Part shown: positions 1 to 9,128 of the stretch, piece after piece
Position numbering within the stretch: the first letter of the stretch is position 1
Layout of the letters: every line of letters begins with the position of its first letter
Assembly (NCBI GenBank): GCA_021158055.1
Contig: JAGGVJ010000004.1
Location: forward strand, 1-56,198
Length of the DNA: 56,198 nucleotides
Direction: 5' to 3'
Source of the DNA: Candidatus Iainarchaeum sp.
GTDB lineage: Archaea; Iainarchaeota; Iainarchaeia; JAGGVJ01
Notes under the pieces: generated by a model
Databases searched by the model: none
What the model was told of the DNA's origin: nothing
Seen by the model: the letters and a program-made list of their open reading frames with translations, nothing else
Translations under genes and position numbers: made by a program

Positions 1-2455
1 AAAGCAGTGTCTCGACAAAAACATTTTCAAACCCTTCAACCTTTTCAGCGTGCTCTGACGGCTTTGACACCACGATGGAGATTGACACTGCCTTTACGGT
101 GTGGCGGATGTCTTCTGACAGCTCATCAACCATGGCTCTCAACTCCCCGTCTTGAGGCAGGATCACCTGTACTTCAGACACTTCCTTGTTCAGGGAAATT
201 GACTTCCCGCTTTTTTTCTTGCGCACGGCTGCTATTATTGCTTTTGCAAGTTCTCCCTGCTTGAGGTTGTAGTCATGCACCATTCTTTTGTCTGCTTTTG
301 GCCAGCCAATCACGTGGATGCTTTTGATCCTTTTGTCCTTAGAATACATGTTCTGGTATATCGCTTCTGTCATGTGCGGGGTGAAAGGCGAAAGCATCAA
401 GAGCACGTCAAACAAGACGTCGTAAAGTATTTTCTGCGCAGTCATCCTGCTTTCGTCCGAGTGCTTTTCAGGCTCGTAAATCCTTGACTTTACCATTTCA
501 AGGTAATAAGAGGAAAAATCGTTCCAGAAAAAAACCCGAAGCGCCTGCAACGCCTTTGAAAATTCATACTTATCCAAAGAATCGGTTACCTCCTTCACAA
601 GCAAATTGTGTCTTGCAAGAATCCACTTGTCAACTGCGGTGTATTTGCACTCAAAAACCTTTAAGGGATCAAACCCTTCAAGCGCAATGTCAATGAAAGC
701 CGACGCGTTCCAGAGCTTGTTCATGAACTTTTGGGAGTGGTCAAGCTCCTTGTACGAAATCGGGTAATCTTCTCCAAGGCTTGCGTTTGAAGCCCACTGC
801 CTTATTGCGTCAGAGCTGTATTTTTTCTTCAGTTCCTCGGGAGCAACCACGTTCCCGCGCGACTTGCTCATTTTTTTCCCGTCTGCGCCGGCGACCATCC
901 CGTTGATTACAATGTCTTTGAAAGGCTGTTCGCCTGTAAGCACAGAGCACCTGAAAATAGTGTAAAATGCCCACGTGCGGATAATCTCGGTTCCCTGCGG
1001 CCTCATATAGTTCGGGTAAGTCTTTTCGAACCATTGCCTGTCGTCAAGCCATTTTGAAAGCACAAGGGGCGTCACTGAAGAGTCGACCCAGCAGTCGCAG
1101 ACATCAGTTTCCCCGACAATGTTTTTTGAGTTGCATTCCGGGCAGGTTTCAAATTTCGCTTTTTCAAGCGCAGGGTCGATGGGAAGCTCTTCTTTGAGCG
1201 GGGCAATTATCTTTCCGCAGTCTTTGCAGTACCAGAAAGGAATGGGGGTTCCGTAAACCCTCTGCCTTGAAATCACCCAGTCCCAGTCCATCGCGTCTGC
1301 CCAGTCATCCAGGCGCCCTTTCATGTAAGCCGGGAACCAGTTGATTTTTGAAGCTTCTTTTTTGATGTCGTTTATGAACGGCTTTACTTTTATAAACCAT
1401 TGATAAAGTGACAGCAACTCGATGGGAGTGTCGCACCTGTCAGTGTGGCAAAGCACCCTGTGGTCTGCTTGTTCTTCTCTGGAAATTTTTTCAAGCTTTT
1501 TTAGTTTTTCGACAATCTGTTTTCTTGCTTTCTTTGAGTACATCCCGTCAAACTCGCCTGAGTTTTTCATGTGCCCGCGCTGGTCGATTACTTCGCGCAC
1601 AGGCAGATCAAATTTTTTCTGCCACAATATATCCTGCTCGTCCCCGAAAGTGCAGACATACACTGCGCCTGTCCCGAATTCCATGTCAACTGCCGCGTCG
1701 CAGAAAATCGGAACGCTGCGGTCAAAGATCGGCAGTATGGCTTCGTCTTTTTCAATTCCCCTGTACCGATTATCGTCGGGGTGAACAAGAACCGCAACGC
1801 ACGCATTCATCATTTCAGGCCTTGTGGTTGCAATGGTAATTTTTTTGCCTGATTTTGTGTCAAATTCAACGTAATAAAGTATTCCCGGTTTTTCAAGGTA
1901 CCCGACTTCCGCTTTTGCAAGAGCTGTCTCGCAGTGGGGGCACCAGAGCACGGGGTGTTTTTCGCGGTAGATCATGCCCTTGTCCAAAAAGTCAAGAAGC
2001 GAGTGCTGGACATACCTTTTGTAGTCATCGCTTCGCGTTTCATAGTACTGGCTCCAGTCAGCGGAGTAACCGATGTCCCTGTACTGACCCACCATTTTCG
2101 CCGCGCATTCAGTGGTCCATTCCTCGCATTTGTCCTTGAATTCTTTCCTGTTGTTTTTGTCTATGCCAAACTCTTTTGCGACCTTGAGCTCTGTGGGCAG
2201 GCCGTGGCAGTCAAAGCCAAGCGGAAAGTAGACATTGTATCCGCTCATGCGCTTATATCTGGCCATCAGGTCAATCCATGTGTGGTTTAACAGGTGGCCG
2301 ATGTGAAGGGTTCCCGAAGTGAAGCTTGGCGGGTTGTCAATCCCGTAGACCGGCTTGTCACTGTTTATGTCAAAGCGGAATACGTTTTTGTCTTCCCAGA
2401 ATTGCTGTATTTCTTTTTCTGTCTTGAGATAATCATATTTTTTTTCCATTGCCAT
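1..2455 (-). CDS. valS: Valyl-tRNA synthetase, C-terminal part cut by window edge
   Basis: Charges tRNA-Val with valine in the cytoplasm. At least 818 residues are encoded and the frame is still open at base 1, so the tip of the anticodon-binding region is missing. Class I signatures are clear: HIGH at residues 51-54 and KMSKS near residue 528. The editing-domain segments ATTRPEMM and FGTGAVYVCTFGD, the run DCWVDSSVTPLV and RPQGTEIIRTWAFYT are typical of archaeal ValRS rather than IleRS. Several CxxC pairs between the editing insert and KMSKS suggest a zinc ribbon. The start at 2455 (MAMEKK) is chosen because GGTGAT lies just upstream; an ATG two codons later is the alternative. It is the last gene of a minus-strand run after three membrane proteins, with a gap of about 38 bases. 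Confidence 0.96.
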   Translation of the reverse strand, partial: MAMEKKYDYLKTEKEIQQFWEDKNVFRFDINSDKPVYGIDNPPSFTSGTLHIGHLLNHTWIDLMARYKRMSGYNVYFPLGFDCHGLPTELKVAKEFGIDKNNRKEFKDKCEEWTTECAAKMVGQYRDIGYSADWSQYYETRSDDYKRYVQHSLLDFLDKGMIYREKHPVLWCPHCETALAKAEVGYLEKPGILYYVEFDTKSGKKITIATTRPEMMNACVAVLVHPDDNRYRGIEKDEAILPIFDRSVPIFCDAAVDMEFGTGAVYVCTFGDEQDILWQKKFDLPVREVIDQRGHMKNSGEFDGMYSKKARKQIVEKLKKLEKISREEQADHRVLCHTDRCDTPIELLSLYQWFIKVKPFINDIKKEASKINWFPAYMKGRLDDWADAMDWDWVISRQRVYGTPIPFWYCKDCGKIIAPLKEELPIDPALEKAKFETCPECNSKNIVGETDVCDCWVDSSVTPLVLSKWLDDRQWFEKTYPNYMRPQGTEIIRTWAFYTIFRCSVLTGEQPFKDIVINGMVAGADGKKMSKSRGNVVAPEELKKKYSSDAIRQWASNASLGEDYPISYKELDHSQKFMNKLWNASAFIDIALEGFDPLKVFECKYTAVDKWILARHNLLVKEVTDSLDKYEFSKALQALRVFFWNDFSSYYLEMVKSRIYEPEKHSDESRMTAQKILYDVLFDVLLMLSPFTPHMTEAIYQNMYSKDKRIKSIHVIGWPKADKRMVHDYNLKQGELAKAIIAAVRKKKSGKSISLNKEVSEVQVILPQDGELRAMVDELSEDIRHTVKAVSISIVVSKPSEHAEKVEGFENVFVETLL

Positions 2456-2493
2456 TAAATCACCGTTTGCCGCTAAATCATCGTTTAACCGGT

Positions 2494-4956
2494 TTAAATT
2501 TCAGGTTGCCTATGTATTGTCATTTTGTGATTGGAATAAACTTTGTCCATGAAATCAAACTCTTTTTCCTTGCTGAAAAAAGTCGGTTTTGTCGCGTCCA
2601 TGAATACTTTTTGCGGGTCGATTATGATATATTTTATGCCGTACTTGCGCACTATCTGCTCGTCTTCGTCGATTATCAGCGAGTATGTGTCGGAAAGTTT
2701 TTGCATGTCCGCGTATTCCACGTAAAGGTCTGAAAGGGCTTTTCTCTGCCCGAGATAAGTGGCAACGTGCGCGTGCAAAGGCGAAACCGCCGTGTTTTCG
2801 TCTGGCAGCGAATGGGTTTTGAGGTAATGCATGGCTGCCGGGTATTCAAGGGGGGTTGTCGAACTTGAAAGGATTGAAAAATTCAGGAAAAGCGAGATTC
2901 CGACCACAAGGACAATCAGGTTGAAAAAGTTTTTTTCACTGAGTTGTTTCGAAAACACATTGAGAGCAAGGACCGCTAAAGTCATATGTGTCAAAAGATT
3001 CACGCGGTAGCTTACAAAAAGCTGAATGATTACAAGGATTGCGCCTGAAACAGCAAGCTTCTGAACATACCTGTCAAGTTTTTTCCATTGCCATGCTGCT
3101 GAAATCAACCCGGCTGCAAGGAAAAAGAACACGAGTCCTCCAAGGTCAGGCAGCAAATCAAAAAAGCTGTGGTTTATCATGTAACCCCATTTTTGCGGCT
3201 CCACTTCATAGGGCATTCCCCACGAAAGAAGTATCGGCATGTAAAGCAGTGAAAAAAGCAAAAACATTGCGGCAAGGGTCAGCGCAGTTTTTTTGACACT
3301 GACTTTTTTTGAGAGAATCACACACATTGCAGGGGCGAACACAATCATTGAGAACTGCGTGAATGCTGCCATCGCACCTATTGCCGCGGTTATCCATATG
3401 TTTTTTCCCTTGATCATTCTCGTCGCTGCAATGACTGCCAGTGAAAACGCAAGAACGTGTTTCGGGGAAACCGCCCAGCTCACAAACACAAAAAGGGAAC
3501 TCATGAAAAGAGCGTAAAAAAGCAATTGTTGTTTTTCGCTTAGCTTTATTGCCCTGGCCAGGTTCACCGCGCTGTAGGCAAACAAGGTATTTGAAAAGAT
3601 CCAGACAAGATAAAACAACGCGTTTGCCTGCGCACCTGACACAAAATGAATGCTTGAATTCAAAAGAAAATAGCCCCAGACAAAAGTGAACCCGCGCCCG
3701 AGGTAACTGAGCGTGTCGCTGACAGGAATCATGTTGTTTTCGGTTATGGCCTGCGCATACCTTTCATAGAAAACGTTCCAGTCATTGAAATGAGACGGCA
3801 TGAAAAAGAAAACAAACGAAAACAGGATCACTCCAGCAAGCGGAATCAACGCAAACAACAGGGCCTGGTCTTTTTCGGATTTGTTTTTCGCTGGCTTGGT
3901 CCTGAAAAAATAGTGCTTGAGCGCAAAAACAATCGCAAACGACAGGGTTATGCCTAAAATCACAGTCAGCTGGTTTAAAGGAACTTCAAAAAGGTCAAGC
4001 GCCCACGGCACAACCATAAAGATGCAGACAACCAAAGCCAGTGCGTTTGTCGTGCGCTCTGTTTTGCACAAATCTCCGAATAAGGCAAAAGAAGCGATCA
4101 AGGCAAAAACCAAAAATATCGCTCCGGGCAACACGCTCGGTCTTTGTGCTTGTGTTTCCTGCAGCACAAAATTTGCTTTTGAACCTTTGAAGCCGATTGA
4201 CAGCGCCTGCGCAGGCGTGCCTGCCGAAGCCTGATGCGTGATGTTCTGCAGTTCTTTCAGCGGTATCTCAATTTCCTTTTTTTCGTAGGGGGTGACATCA
4301 ATCAAATAGCTTGCAATTGCTTTTCCTTCGTCTTGACCTTGTGTTCCTGTGGGACTCATTATGGTAAGCGGGTATGTTCCGCCTTTTGAATTGTTTTCAA
4401 TGAAAAAAACAACTTGTCCGTTTTTGCTTTCAAGACCTGCCACTGCAGAAACCGCAGCGTTTGTTTCAGGCATCCTGTTATCGGTTTTTATTGCGTGAAA
4501 GAATAGGTGGTTTTCTCCACTGTAAATATTAATGAGGTTTTTTCCTGCTTCAAGGAACTCCGGATTTATGCAGATGTCAAGGTTTTTTGAATCGCTTTCA
4601 AACTGGCTTCCTGAAAAGCCGGACCTTTGGATCGCATGCTGAAATGAAAAAAAATCTTCTTTTTTTGTTTTAAGCTCAACTTCCTGCTCAAATACAATGC
4701 GCTTGTTTGTTTCCACTTTGATTGTTTCCAGGCGCATGCTTTCCATGAAATGCGGGGTTATCTGAAGCCCGAAGCAAACCTGTTGCAGTGCGCTTACATT
4801 GCTGTCAAAGTAAGTCAGTTTCGCGTCTGCAAACGGGTAGTTGTTTGGCGAAAGGCTGTGCCAGAAACACGAAAGAAAAACCCCTAAAACAACCATCATC
4901 AAAAGAACTGTAAAAACAAGTTTGCCTGAAACCTTTGGTCTTTTGAAATCCGCCAT
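2494..4956 (-). CDS. Large polytopic membrane protein, GT-C-like, with N-terminal extracytoplasmic domain
   Basis: About 820 residues. One membrane segment near residues 13-33 is followed by a soluble, presumably extracytoplasmic domain of some 240 residues, then roughly 12-13 hydrophobic segments, then a soluble tail of about 100 residues containing YPAAMHYLKTH and KYIIIDPQK. This plan resembles GT-C glycosyltransferases and related polyprenyl-phosphate-sugar dependent membrane enzymes, but I see no diagnostic catalytic motif, so the family is inferred. The frame extends up to 5049, but a TATA element at 4998-5005 predicts transcription from about 4975, so MADFKRPK at 4956 is the better start. 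It is the last of three similar membrane genes and lies upstream of valS. Confidence 0.8.
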   Translation of the reverse strand: MADFKRPKVSGKLVFTVLLMMVVLGVFLSCFWHSLSPNNYPFADAKLTYFDSNVSALQQVCFGLQITPHFMESMRLETIKVETNKRIVFEQEVELKTKKEDFFSFQHAIQRSGFSGSQFESDSKNLDICINPEFLEAGKNLINIYSGENHLFFHAIKTDNRMPETNAAVSAVAGLESKNGQVVFFIENNSKGGTYPLTIMSPTGTQGQDEGKAIASYLIDVTPYEKKEIEIPLKELQNITHQASAGTPAQALSIGFKGSKANFVLQETQAQRPSVLPGAIFLVFALIASFALFGDLCKTERTTNALALVVCIFMVVPWALDLFEVPLNQLTVILGITLSFAIVFALKHYFFRTKPAKNKSEKDQALLFALIPLAGVILFSFVFFFMPSHFNDWNVFYERYAQAITENNMIPVSDTLSYLGRGFTFVWGYFLLNSSIHFVSGAQANALFYLVWIFSNTLFAYSAVNLARAIKLSEKQQLLFYALFMSSLFVFVSWAVSPKHVLAFSLAVIAATRMIKGKNIWITAAIGAMAAFTQFSMIVFAPAMCVILSKKVSVKKTALTLAAMFLLFSLLYMPILLSWGMPYEVEPQKWGYMINHSFFDLLPDLGGLVFFFLAAGLISAAWQWKKLDRYVQKLAVSGAILVIIQLFVSYRVNLLTHMTLAVLALNVFSKQLSEKNFFNLIVLVVGISLFLNFSILSSSTTPLEYPAAMHYLKTHSLPDENTAVSPLHAHVATYLGQRKALSDLYVEYADMQKLSDTYSLIIDEDEQIVRKYGIKYIIIDPQKVFMDATKPTFFSKEKEFDFMDKVYSNHKMTIHRQPEI

Positions 4957-4997
4957 AAAAAATCTTTGTCCTGCAATCTGCAATGCTATAATAATTG

Positions 4998-5005
4998 TTT
5001 TATAT
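4998..5005 (-). promoter_or_regulatory. TATA box for the GT-C-like gene ending at 2494
   Basis: TATATAAA on the minus strand, about 42-49 bases upstream of the ATG at 4956. Transcription would begin near 4975 and leave a leader of about 20 bases. This element decides between the two candidate starts of the gene. Confidence 0.5.
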
Positions 5006-5096
5006 AATTTTACATGATTAATAATTTTAATGATTATTATGTTACTCACTACATTTTGCGCTGTTTTTCAGCTATATTATCTAACTGCATTAAATT

Positions 5097-6647
5097 CTAA
5101 ATAACTTTTGGGTTCTTTGCTTTTTTATTTGTTTCAGGAGTGATTTGCTTGAGAGGATTGAAAGAATATACTTTTGAATAAGGGTTTTCAATAAGCTTGT
5201 TAAGATTTTGGTTCGCGTCAAGCATTTTTATTTTTTGGCTTCCGAATTTCAGGGTTTCGGAGCGCGACACATAAACCAGGTTTGCATTGTACTTTTCAAG
5301 AATCCTGTCTGCGTTTCCCTTGCCATTGCCTGGTCCGGGGTCCTCAAAAAAAAGGTTCGCGTCAAAAAGCCGCTCTTGCGAATCGGGAAGCTGTTCCATG
5401 AAAGGTCCGATGACTATTTTTTTACCGGAAATTACCGGGATTCCGTAACCGGGCGTAAACCCGGCAAGCACGATTCCGTCTTCAAAACCGGTTGCTGATG
5501 CCATCGCACTCATTGCAGAGCAATCAAAATCATCTATCGGCGGGTATCTTGAGGTTATTATCCACGCGCTTGAAAAAAGCATGAGGGTCAGAAAAACCGC
5601 GGTTGAATATTTTTTGAGCTTAAAAAGCTGCATGTTTTCGTTTTTGCATATCTTGCTTCCAAATCGTCCGGAACGCATCAAAAACAACACTGAAAAAAAA
5701 GCCACCGGGAAAAACCCATATGCAAGTTCCCTGAATTTCAGGATATTTTTTCCGGTAACCTCTCCGACAACGTACATCGCATACGCTGCAAGAATCCATA
5801 TCCAGGCATATTTCAGATATCCTTTCCTGGAATGCGCGCTTAAAAGCCCGAAAAATGCAAAAACAGCGGCTGCTCCGAAAAGCATAAGCGGGTTGTATTC
5901 GGAGATCCACGGGTTTTCAAGTGGGTTCACTGAAAGTATCTCGCCAAAAATAGGCACCCACCAAAACGAAGTGGCAAGCGCCGCGAGACCGATTCCGAAA
6001 AGAAATGCCTTGCTTGGTTTTTGCCCCTTAAACATGTCTGCGGCAAAAAATATCAAAACAAGCCCGGAAACGCTCAAAAAAGACCTGCCATGAAAAAGCA
6101 CTAAGGGAACCAAGATGACAGCAAATTGAACAGGGTTTGATTCAATAAAAAACAAAACAGCAGTTAAAAATAAGAGAAGACCAACAGTTTCCGGAATCGG
6201 TGCAAACGAACGCATCAGCACCCAGGGCAAAAGGCACACGACAAGACCTGTCAAACGCGAAGACATCGGGTTTTTAATGAACCGGTCTGCAATGCGCCTT
6301 GAAATAAAATAAAAAGAAGCAATGAAAAAAAATGACATAACCATCCACACAACAGAAACGTCAAGCCCTGAAAGGATTGAAAGCTGCGCTGAAAACACAT
6401 CGAAAAGAGGTGAATATATATGGGTTATCGGCTGCCCGTAGGTAAAATTCAAAAAAGGAAAAGACGTTGTCCGGATTATTTCAGCAACTGTCGCTGCTCT
6501 TTCCCACTGGTCTGAAACAAGAAAAAAAGCGCTTTTTGAAATTGCGGCCAGGTTCAAAGTGAAAAGAATCAGCAAGGACACTGCATCTACGCGGTTAAAA
6601 GGAAGCGATTTCCCTGTTGCTTCATCTGGATTATTGCTTTTTTTCAT
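5097..6647 (-). CDS. Polytopic membrane protein, GT-C-like
   Basis: 516 residues with about ten hydrophobic segments and a soluble C-terminal part of about 130 residues. After the first membrane helix comes an extracytoplasmic loop with SDQWERA and then FPFLNFTYGQPITHIYSPL, which has the look of the acidic loop 1 found in GT-C enzymes (inference). The tail contains GYGIPVISGKKIVIGPF and a short domain ending in LVYVSRSE, reminiscent of the small domain of other GT-C proteins. The ATG at 6647 overlaps the stop of the preceding gene in an ATGA arrangement, so the two are translationally coupled. Specific donor and acceptor cannot be read from sequence. Confidence 0.8.
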   Translation of the reverse strand: MKKSNNPDEATGKSLPFNRVDAVSLLILFTLNLAAISKSAFFLVSDQWERAATVAEIIRTTSFPFLNFTYGQPITHIYSPLFDVFSAQLSILSGLDVSVVWMVMSFFFIASFYFISRRIADRFIKNPMSSRLTGLVVCLLPWVLMRSFAPIPETVGLLLFLTAVLFFIESNPVQFAVILVPLVLFHGRSFLSVSGLVLIFFAADMFKGQKPSKAFLFGIGLAALATSFWWVPIFGEILSVNPLENPWISEYNPLMLFGAAAVFAFFGLLSAHSRKGYLKYAWIWILAAYAMYVVGEVTGKNILKFRELAYGFFPVAFFSVLFLMRSGRFGSKICKNENMQLFKLKKYSTAVFLTLMLFSSAWIITSRYPPIDDFDCSAMSAMASATGFEDGIVLAGFTPGYGIPVISGKKIVIGPFMEQLPDSQERLFDANLFFEDPGPGNGKGNADRILEKYNANLVYVSRSETLKFGSQKIKMLDANQNLNKLIENPYSKVYSFNPLKQITPETNKKAKNPKVI

Positions 6648-8245
6648 GCGACCGCCCTGTTAAGCTCTTGCGTGCTGTCGCTGCCTGTCCACACCAGAAA
6701 CTTTTTTGTGCCCGAAACTTTTTTTACGTGAGTTGCAACAGCAATAAGCCCCCATGTAAAGTTGCCTTTCATGTCAACGTCAATCACTGTCTTTAAAGGA
6801 TTGCTGTCATCTATGCTGTTTATTTTTGAGCCTGATATGGTTTCACCGAGTTTTTCTTTCAGGTCATCCGGCTTTGAATCTGTCCAGAACACCGTGTATA
6901 TGTTGGTGCCAAGAACACGGTTTTTGTCAAATAAAGTGAATTTTGCCTGGTTTGGGATTGTCAAAAAAACAGGGAAATTGAGGTCGCCGTACATTTCCTC
7001 GCGTTCCATGACGTCAAGGTAGCCTTGCGGCCTGAAATTTTTTTCAAGCGCCTGCTCGATTTCTTTTATCCTCACCGGTTTTTCGGAATTCACGTGAATT
7101 GAGGCAAGCCAACCGTCAAGCTTCACTTCTTCAACTGAAAACGGCTCGAGAACATGCATCAACGATTTTTCTGTTGTGTCCAGTGGAAAGCCGTAAGCAA
7201 AAAGCCAGGTGTCCCGGGCTTCAGGCCCGTTTGAAGAATGATGCAAAAGGCATGCCAGGGAAAAAACAGAATATAAAAGCAGGGCAAGAGCCAGCGCATA
7301 CACAAACTTTGCCTTGTTTTTTTCCTTTGTTGTTCTTCTGCTTTTGGCAAAAACAAACCCATACCCTGTAAACAGGCCGACCATGGGCACGCAAGCAAGG
7401 AATGCGGCCGCGAAATTCACACCCGACAAGAAAAAAGACACCAAAGAAACCACCGTAGTAAGCGCGAACGGCACGAAAAGCTCCGCGTATCCACCGTATC
7501 TGCAGAAAGAAATCAAGTTGAAATTTCTTGCTGCAAAAAGACCGGACAAGCCCACTGCAATGCGAAACGGGTGTGAAAATACTCCTCCGTCAAAGAAAGC
7601 GATGATAAATATTCCTGAAAGCGACACCCAGAGAAGGTAGTCAAACAACGAGATTGTTTTGAGTTTTGAGTTTATGAAAACAACAGAGGAGACAAAAAAA
7701 ATAAAAACAACTGCCAAAAGCGCAACATCAAAAAATAAGATTCCCGGCGTATTGACATAAAACGGGTAACCAGTGTCAAAATTTTTAAAGTCGACTGAAA
7801 CTGTTGAGAGCAGAAGAAATATCGCTGATTTTGTCACGTGGTTGTGCTCAAGGTAGCTCATTTCCCAGCTTGTGACATTGCCCTGCGTTGCGATTGATGC
7901 AATGTAGCTCCCTGAATCTGCGCCGATGCTGTACTGCACAAAAAAATGCATAAAAAGACCCAGAATGACTGCTGCCGCTGCGCCTGCAACAAAAACTTTT
8001 AATGCAAGTGGACCGTATTCCTGCGTTTTCCTGAGCGCATTTTTGTTTTCGGATAACAGGATGGTTGCAGCTGAAAAAAATGCGGCGTACAAAAGTAAAA
8101 AAATTGTTTTCCCCGAGCTTGTGCCTTCAACAAATTGTTTTGCAACAAGGTCCATGAACAATTCCGCCGGACTGAATGCGAAAAAAACAAATAGCAAGGA
8201 ACATGAAAGCAAAAAAAGGACCATTATTTTCTTCAAAGCCGGCAT
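6644..8245 (-). CDS. Polytopic membrane protein, GT-C-like
   Basis: 533 residues from MPALKKIM. AAGGTG lies five bases before this ATG, which favours 8245 over the adjacent ATG at 8248 and over the frame opening at 8341. The N-terminal half has a loop with GADSGSYIASIATQGNVTSWE, followed by several membrane segments; the last 170 or so residues are soluble and end in an alanine-rich tail. The plan matches the two following genes, so the three probably form one operon of related membrane enzymes or transporters acting on lipid-linked sugars. The family assignment rests on architecture only. Confidence 0.78.
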   Translation of the reverse strand: MPALKKIMVLFLLSCSLLFVFFAFSPAELFMDLVAKQFVEGTSSGKTIFLLLYAAFFSAATILLSENKNALRKTQEYGPLALKVFVAGAAAAVILGLFMHFFVQYSIGADSGSYIASIATQGNVTSWEMSYLEHNHVTKSAIFLLLSTVSVDFKNFDTGYPFYVNTPGILFFDVALLAVVFIFFVSSVVFINSKLKTISLFDYLLWVSLSGIFIIAFFDGGVFSHPFRIAVGLSGLFAARNFNLISFCRYGGYAELFVPFALTTVVSLVSFFLSGVNFAAAFLACVPMVGLFTGYGFVFAKSRRTTKEKNKAKFVYALALALLLYSVFSLACLLHHSSNGPEARDTWLFAYGFPLDTTEKSLMHVLEPFSVEEVKLDGWLASIHVNSEKPVRIKEIEQALEKNFRPQGYLDVMEREEMYGDLNFPVFLTIPNQAKFTLFDKNRVLGTNIYTVFWTDSKPDDLKEKLGETISGSKINSIDDSNPLKTVIDVDMKGNFTWGLIAVATHVKKVSGTKKFLVWTGSDSTQELNRAVA

Positions 8246-8307
8246 CATTTCACCTTTAGCGGATTTTGCGCCTGTAATAATAAACACATTAAAAATACAC
8301 AGGACAT

Positions 8308-8973
8308 TTATTTGAATATGAACCCTGTGTTCATGCCCCACAACACAAGGTCAAGTTCGTCAAAAGGGATATTTATTTTCTGCGAAAATTTTTTGAAAGC
8401 AAATTCAAGTTCAAGGTATTTTTTTCTGTCCAGGTTTTTGGGAACTTCTTGTATGGCTCCTGCTTGGACCATGTTTTTCAGTATGTGCCTGTCAAGAATC
8501 ACAAGGCCTTTCATGCCGGTGTTTCTCAGGAAATGACTTGCTTCTTTCATCCCGATGCCGTTCACGTTTGACGCGAGCCAGTCCCTGATTTCAAACAGGT
8601 TCATGTTTTTTGATTTGGCTTCTTTCATTATCTCAAGGCGTCTTGATTTTGCTTCAAGCAGGTAGCGTGTCTTGTTGTTGTGAAATCTGATATTTTTCAA
8701 AAACGGCTTTGGATCCAGATCAGTGTGAATAAAATCATTTTCCCTGAGCTTTTTAATGCACGCGTCGGATTTCAACGCGCTTGACTGCGGGGTAAGCAGG
8801 CAAAAACAAAGCTCATAAAAAACATCGTCTTCATTTAGCTGCGTGAATTCCAAAAGCCTTTTTTTTATCTCTCCTTTTTTCCCGGCGTAAAACTCTTTAA
8901 TGTTTTCCCTAAACAATTCAATCTGGTCAGAAGAACGCAAAGTTCTATTTTTATGCTTTTGTTTGTTGATCAT
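8308..8973 (-). CDS. ogg: 8-oxoguanine DNA glycosylase/AP lyase, Ogg2 type
   Basis: Removes 8-oxoguanine from DNA and cuts the abasic site by beta elimination. From MINKQKHK the protein has 221 residues, the usual Ogg2 size. The helix-hairpin-helix VNGIGMKEASHFLRNTG holds the catalytic lysine at residue 143 and LDRHIL holds the catalytic aspartate at residue 161. The chain ends in lysine, as in the archaeal Ogg2 enzymes, where the C-terminal lysine takes part in base recognition (family knowledge). The frame extends to 9012, but the extra 13 residues are encoded by a 25-bp tandem duplication that also carries TATA-like ATAAAAATA; the downstream copy would give a leaderless start at 8973. Confidence 0.9.
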   Translation of the reverse strand: MINKQKHKNRTLRSSDQIELFRENIKEFYAGKKGEIKKRLLEFTQLNEDDVFYELCFCLLTPQSSALKSDACIKKLRENDFIHTDLDPKPFLKNIRFHNNKTRYLLEAKSRRLEIMKEAKSKNMNLFEIRDWLASNVNGIGMKEASHFLRNTGMKGLVILDRHILKNMVQAGAIQEVPKNLDRKKYLELEFAFKKFSQKINIPFDELDLVLWGMNTGFIFK

Positions 8974-8981
8974 TTTATCTG

Positions 8982-9031
8982 ACACATCTAAAGAACTATT
9001 TTTATCACACATCTAAAGAAATATTTTTATA
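8982..9031. repeat. Tandem duplication of 25 bp upstream of ogg
   Basis: Two adjacent 25-base copies (8982-9006, 9007-9031) share ACACATCTAAAGAA and ATTTTTAT and differ at two positions. A partial third copy of the CTATTTTTAT part lies at 8945-8954, 51 bases from its counterpart in copy one. On the minus strand each copy supplies an ATAAAAATA element, so the duplication multiplies a possible TATA box. Confidence 0.85.
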
Positions 9032-9039
9032 CTTCTTAT

Positions 9040-9077
9040 ATGTTATTATTGAAAAAATATGTTATTATTGAAAAAAT
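9040..9077. repeat. Perfect 19-bp tandem duplication
   Basis: Two identical, directly adjacent 19-base copies starting ATGTTATTATTG (9040-9058 and 9059-9077), in the spacer between the divergent ogg and zinc-ribbon genes. Confidence 0.9.
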
Positions 9078-9128
9078 TATCAATCAAAAAAAGTTAAAAC
9101 AAAATCTAAAATTAAAGGGGTTGTTCAA

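Noticed and set aside
1408-1852. Overlapping plus-strand open frames of 90-143 codons
   Set aside because: They are antisense to valS, whose class I synthetase motifs are continuous across the region; no ribosome binding site or protein-like composition.
1-2455. Isoleucyl-tRNA synthetase as identity of the first gene
   Set aside because: GFDCHGLPTE resembles IleRS, but the editing-domain and KMSKS-region blocks are those of archaeal ValRS.
5581-6093. Plus-strand open frame of 170 codons
   Set aside because: Antisense to a membrane-protein gene with clear helices; the product is only the mirror of hydrophobic codons.
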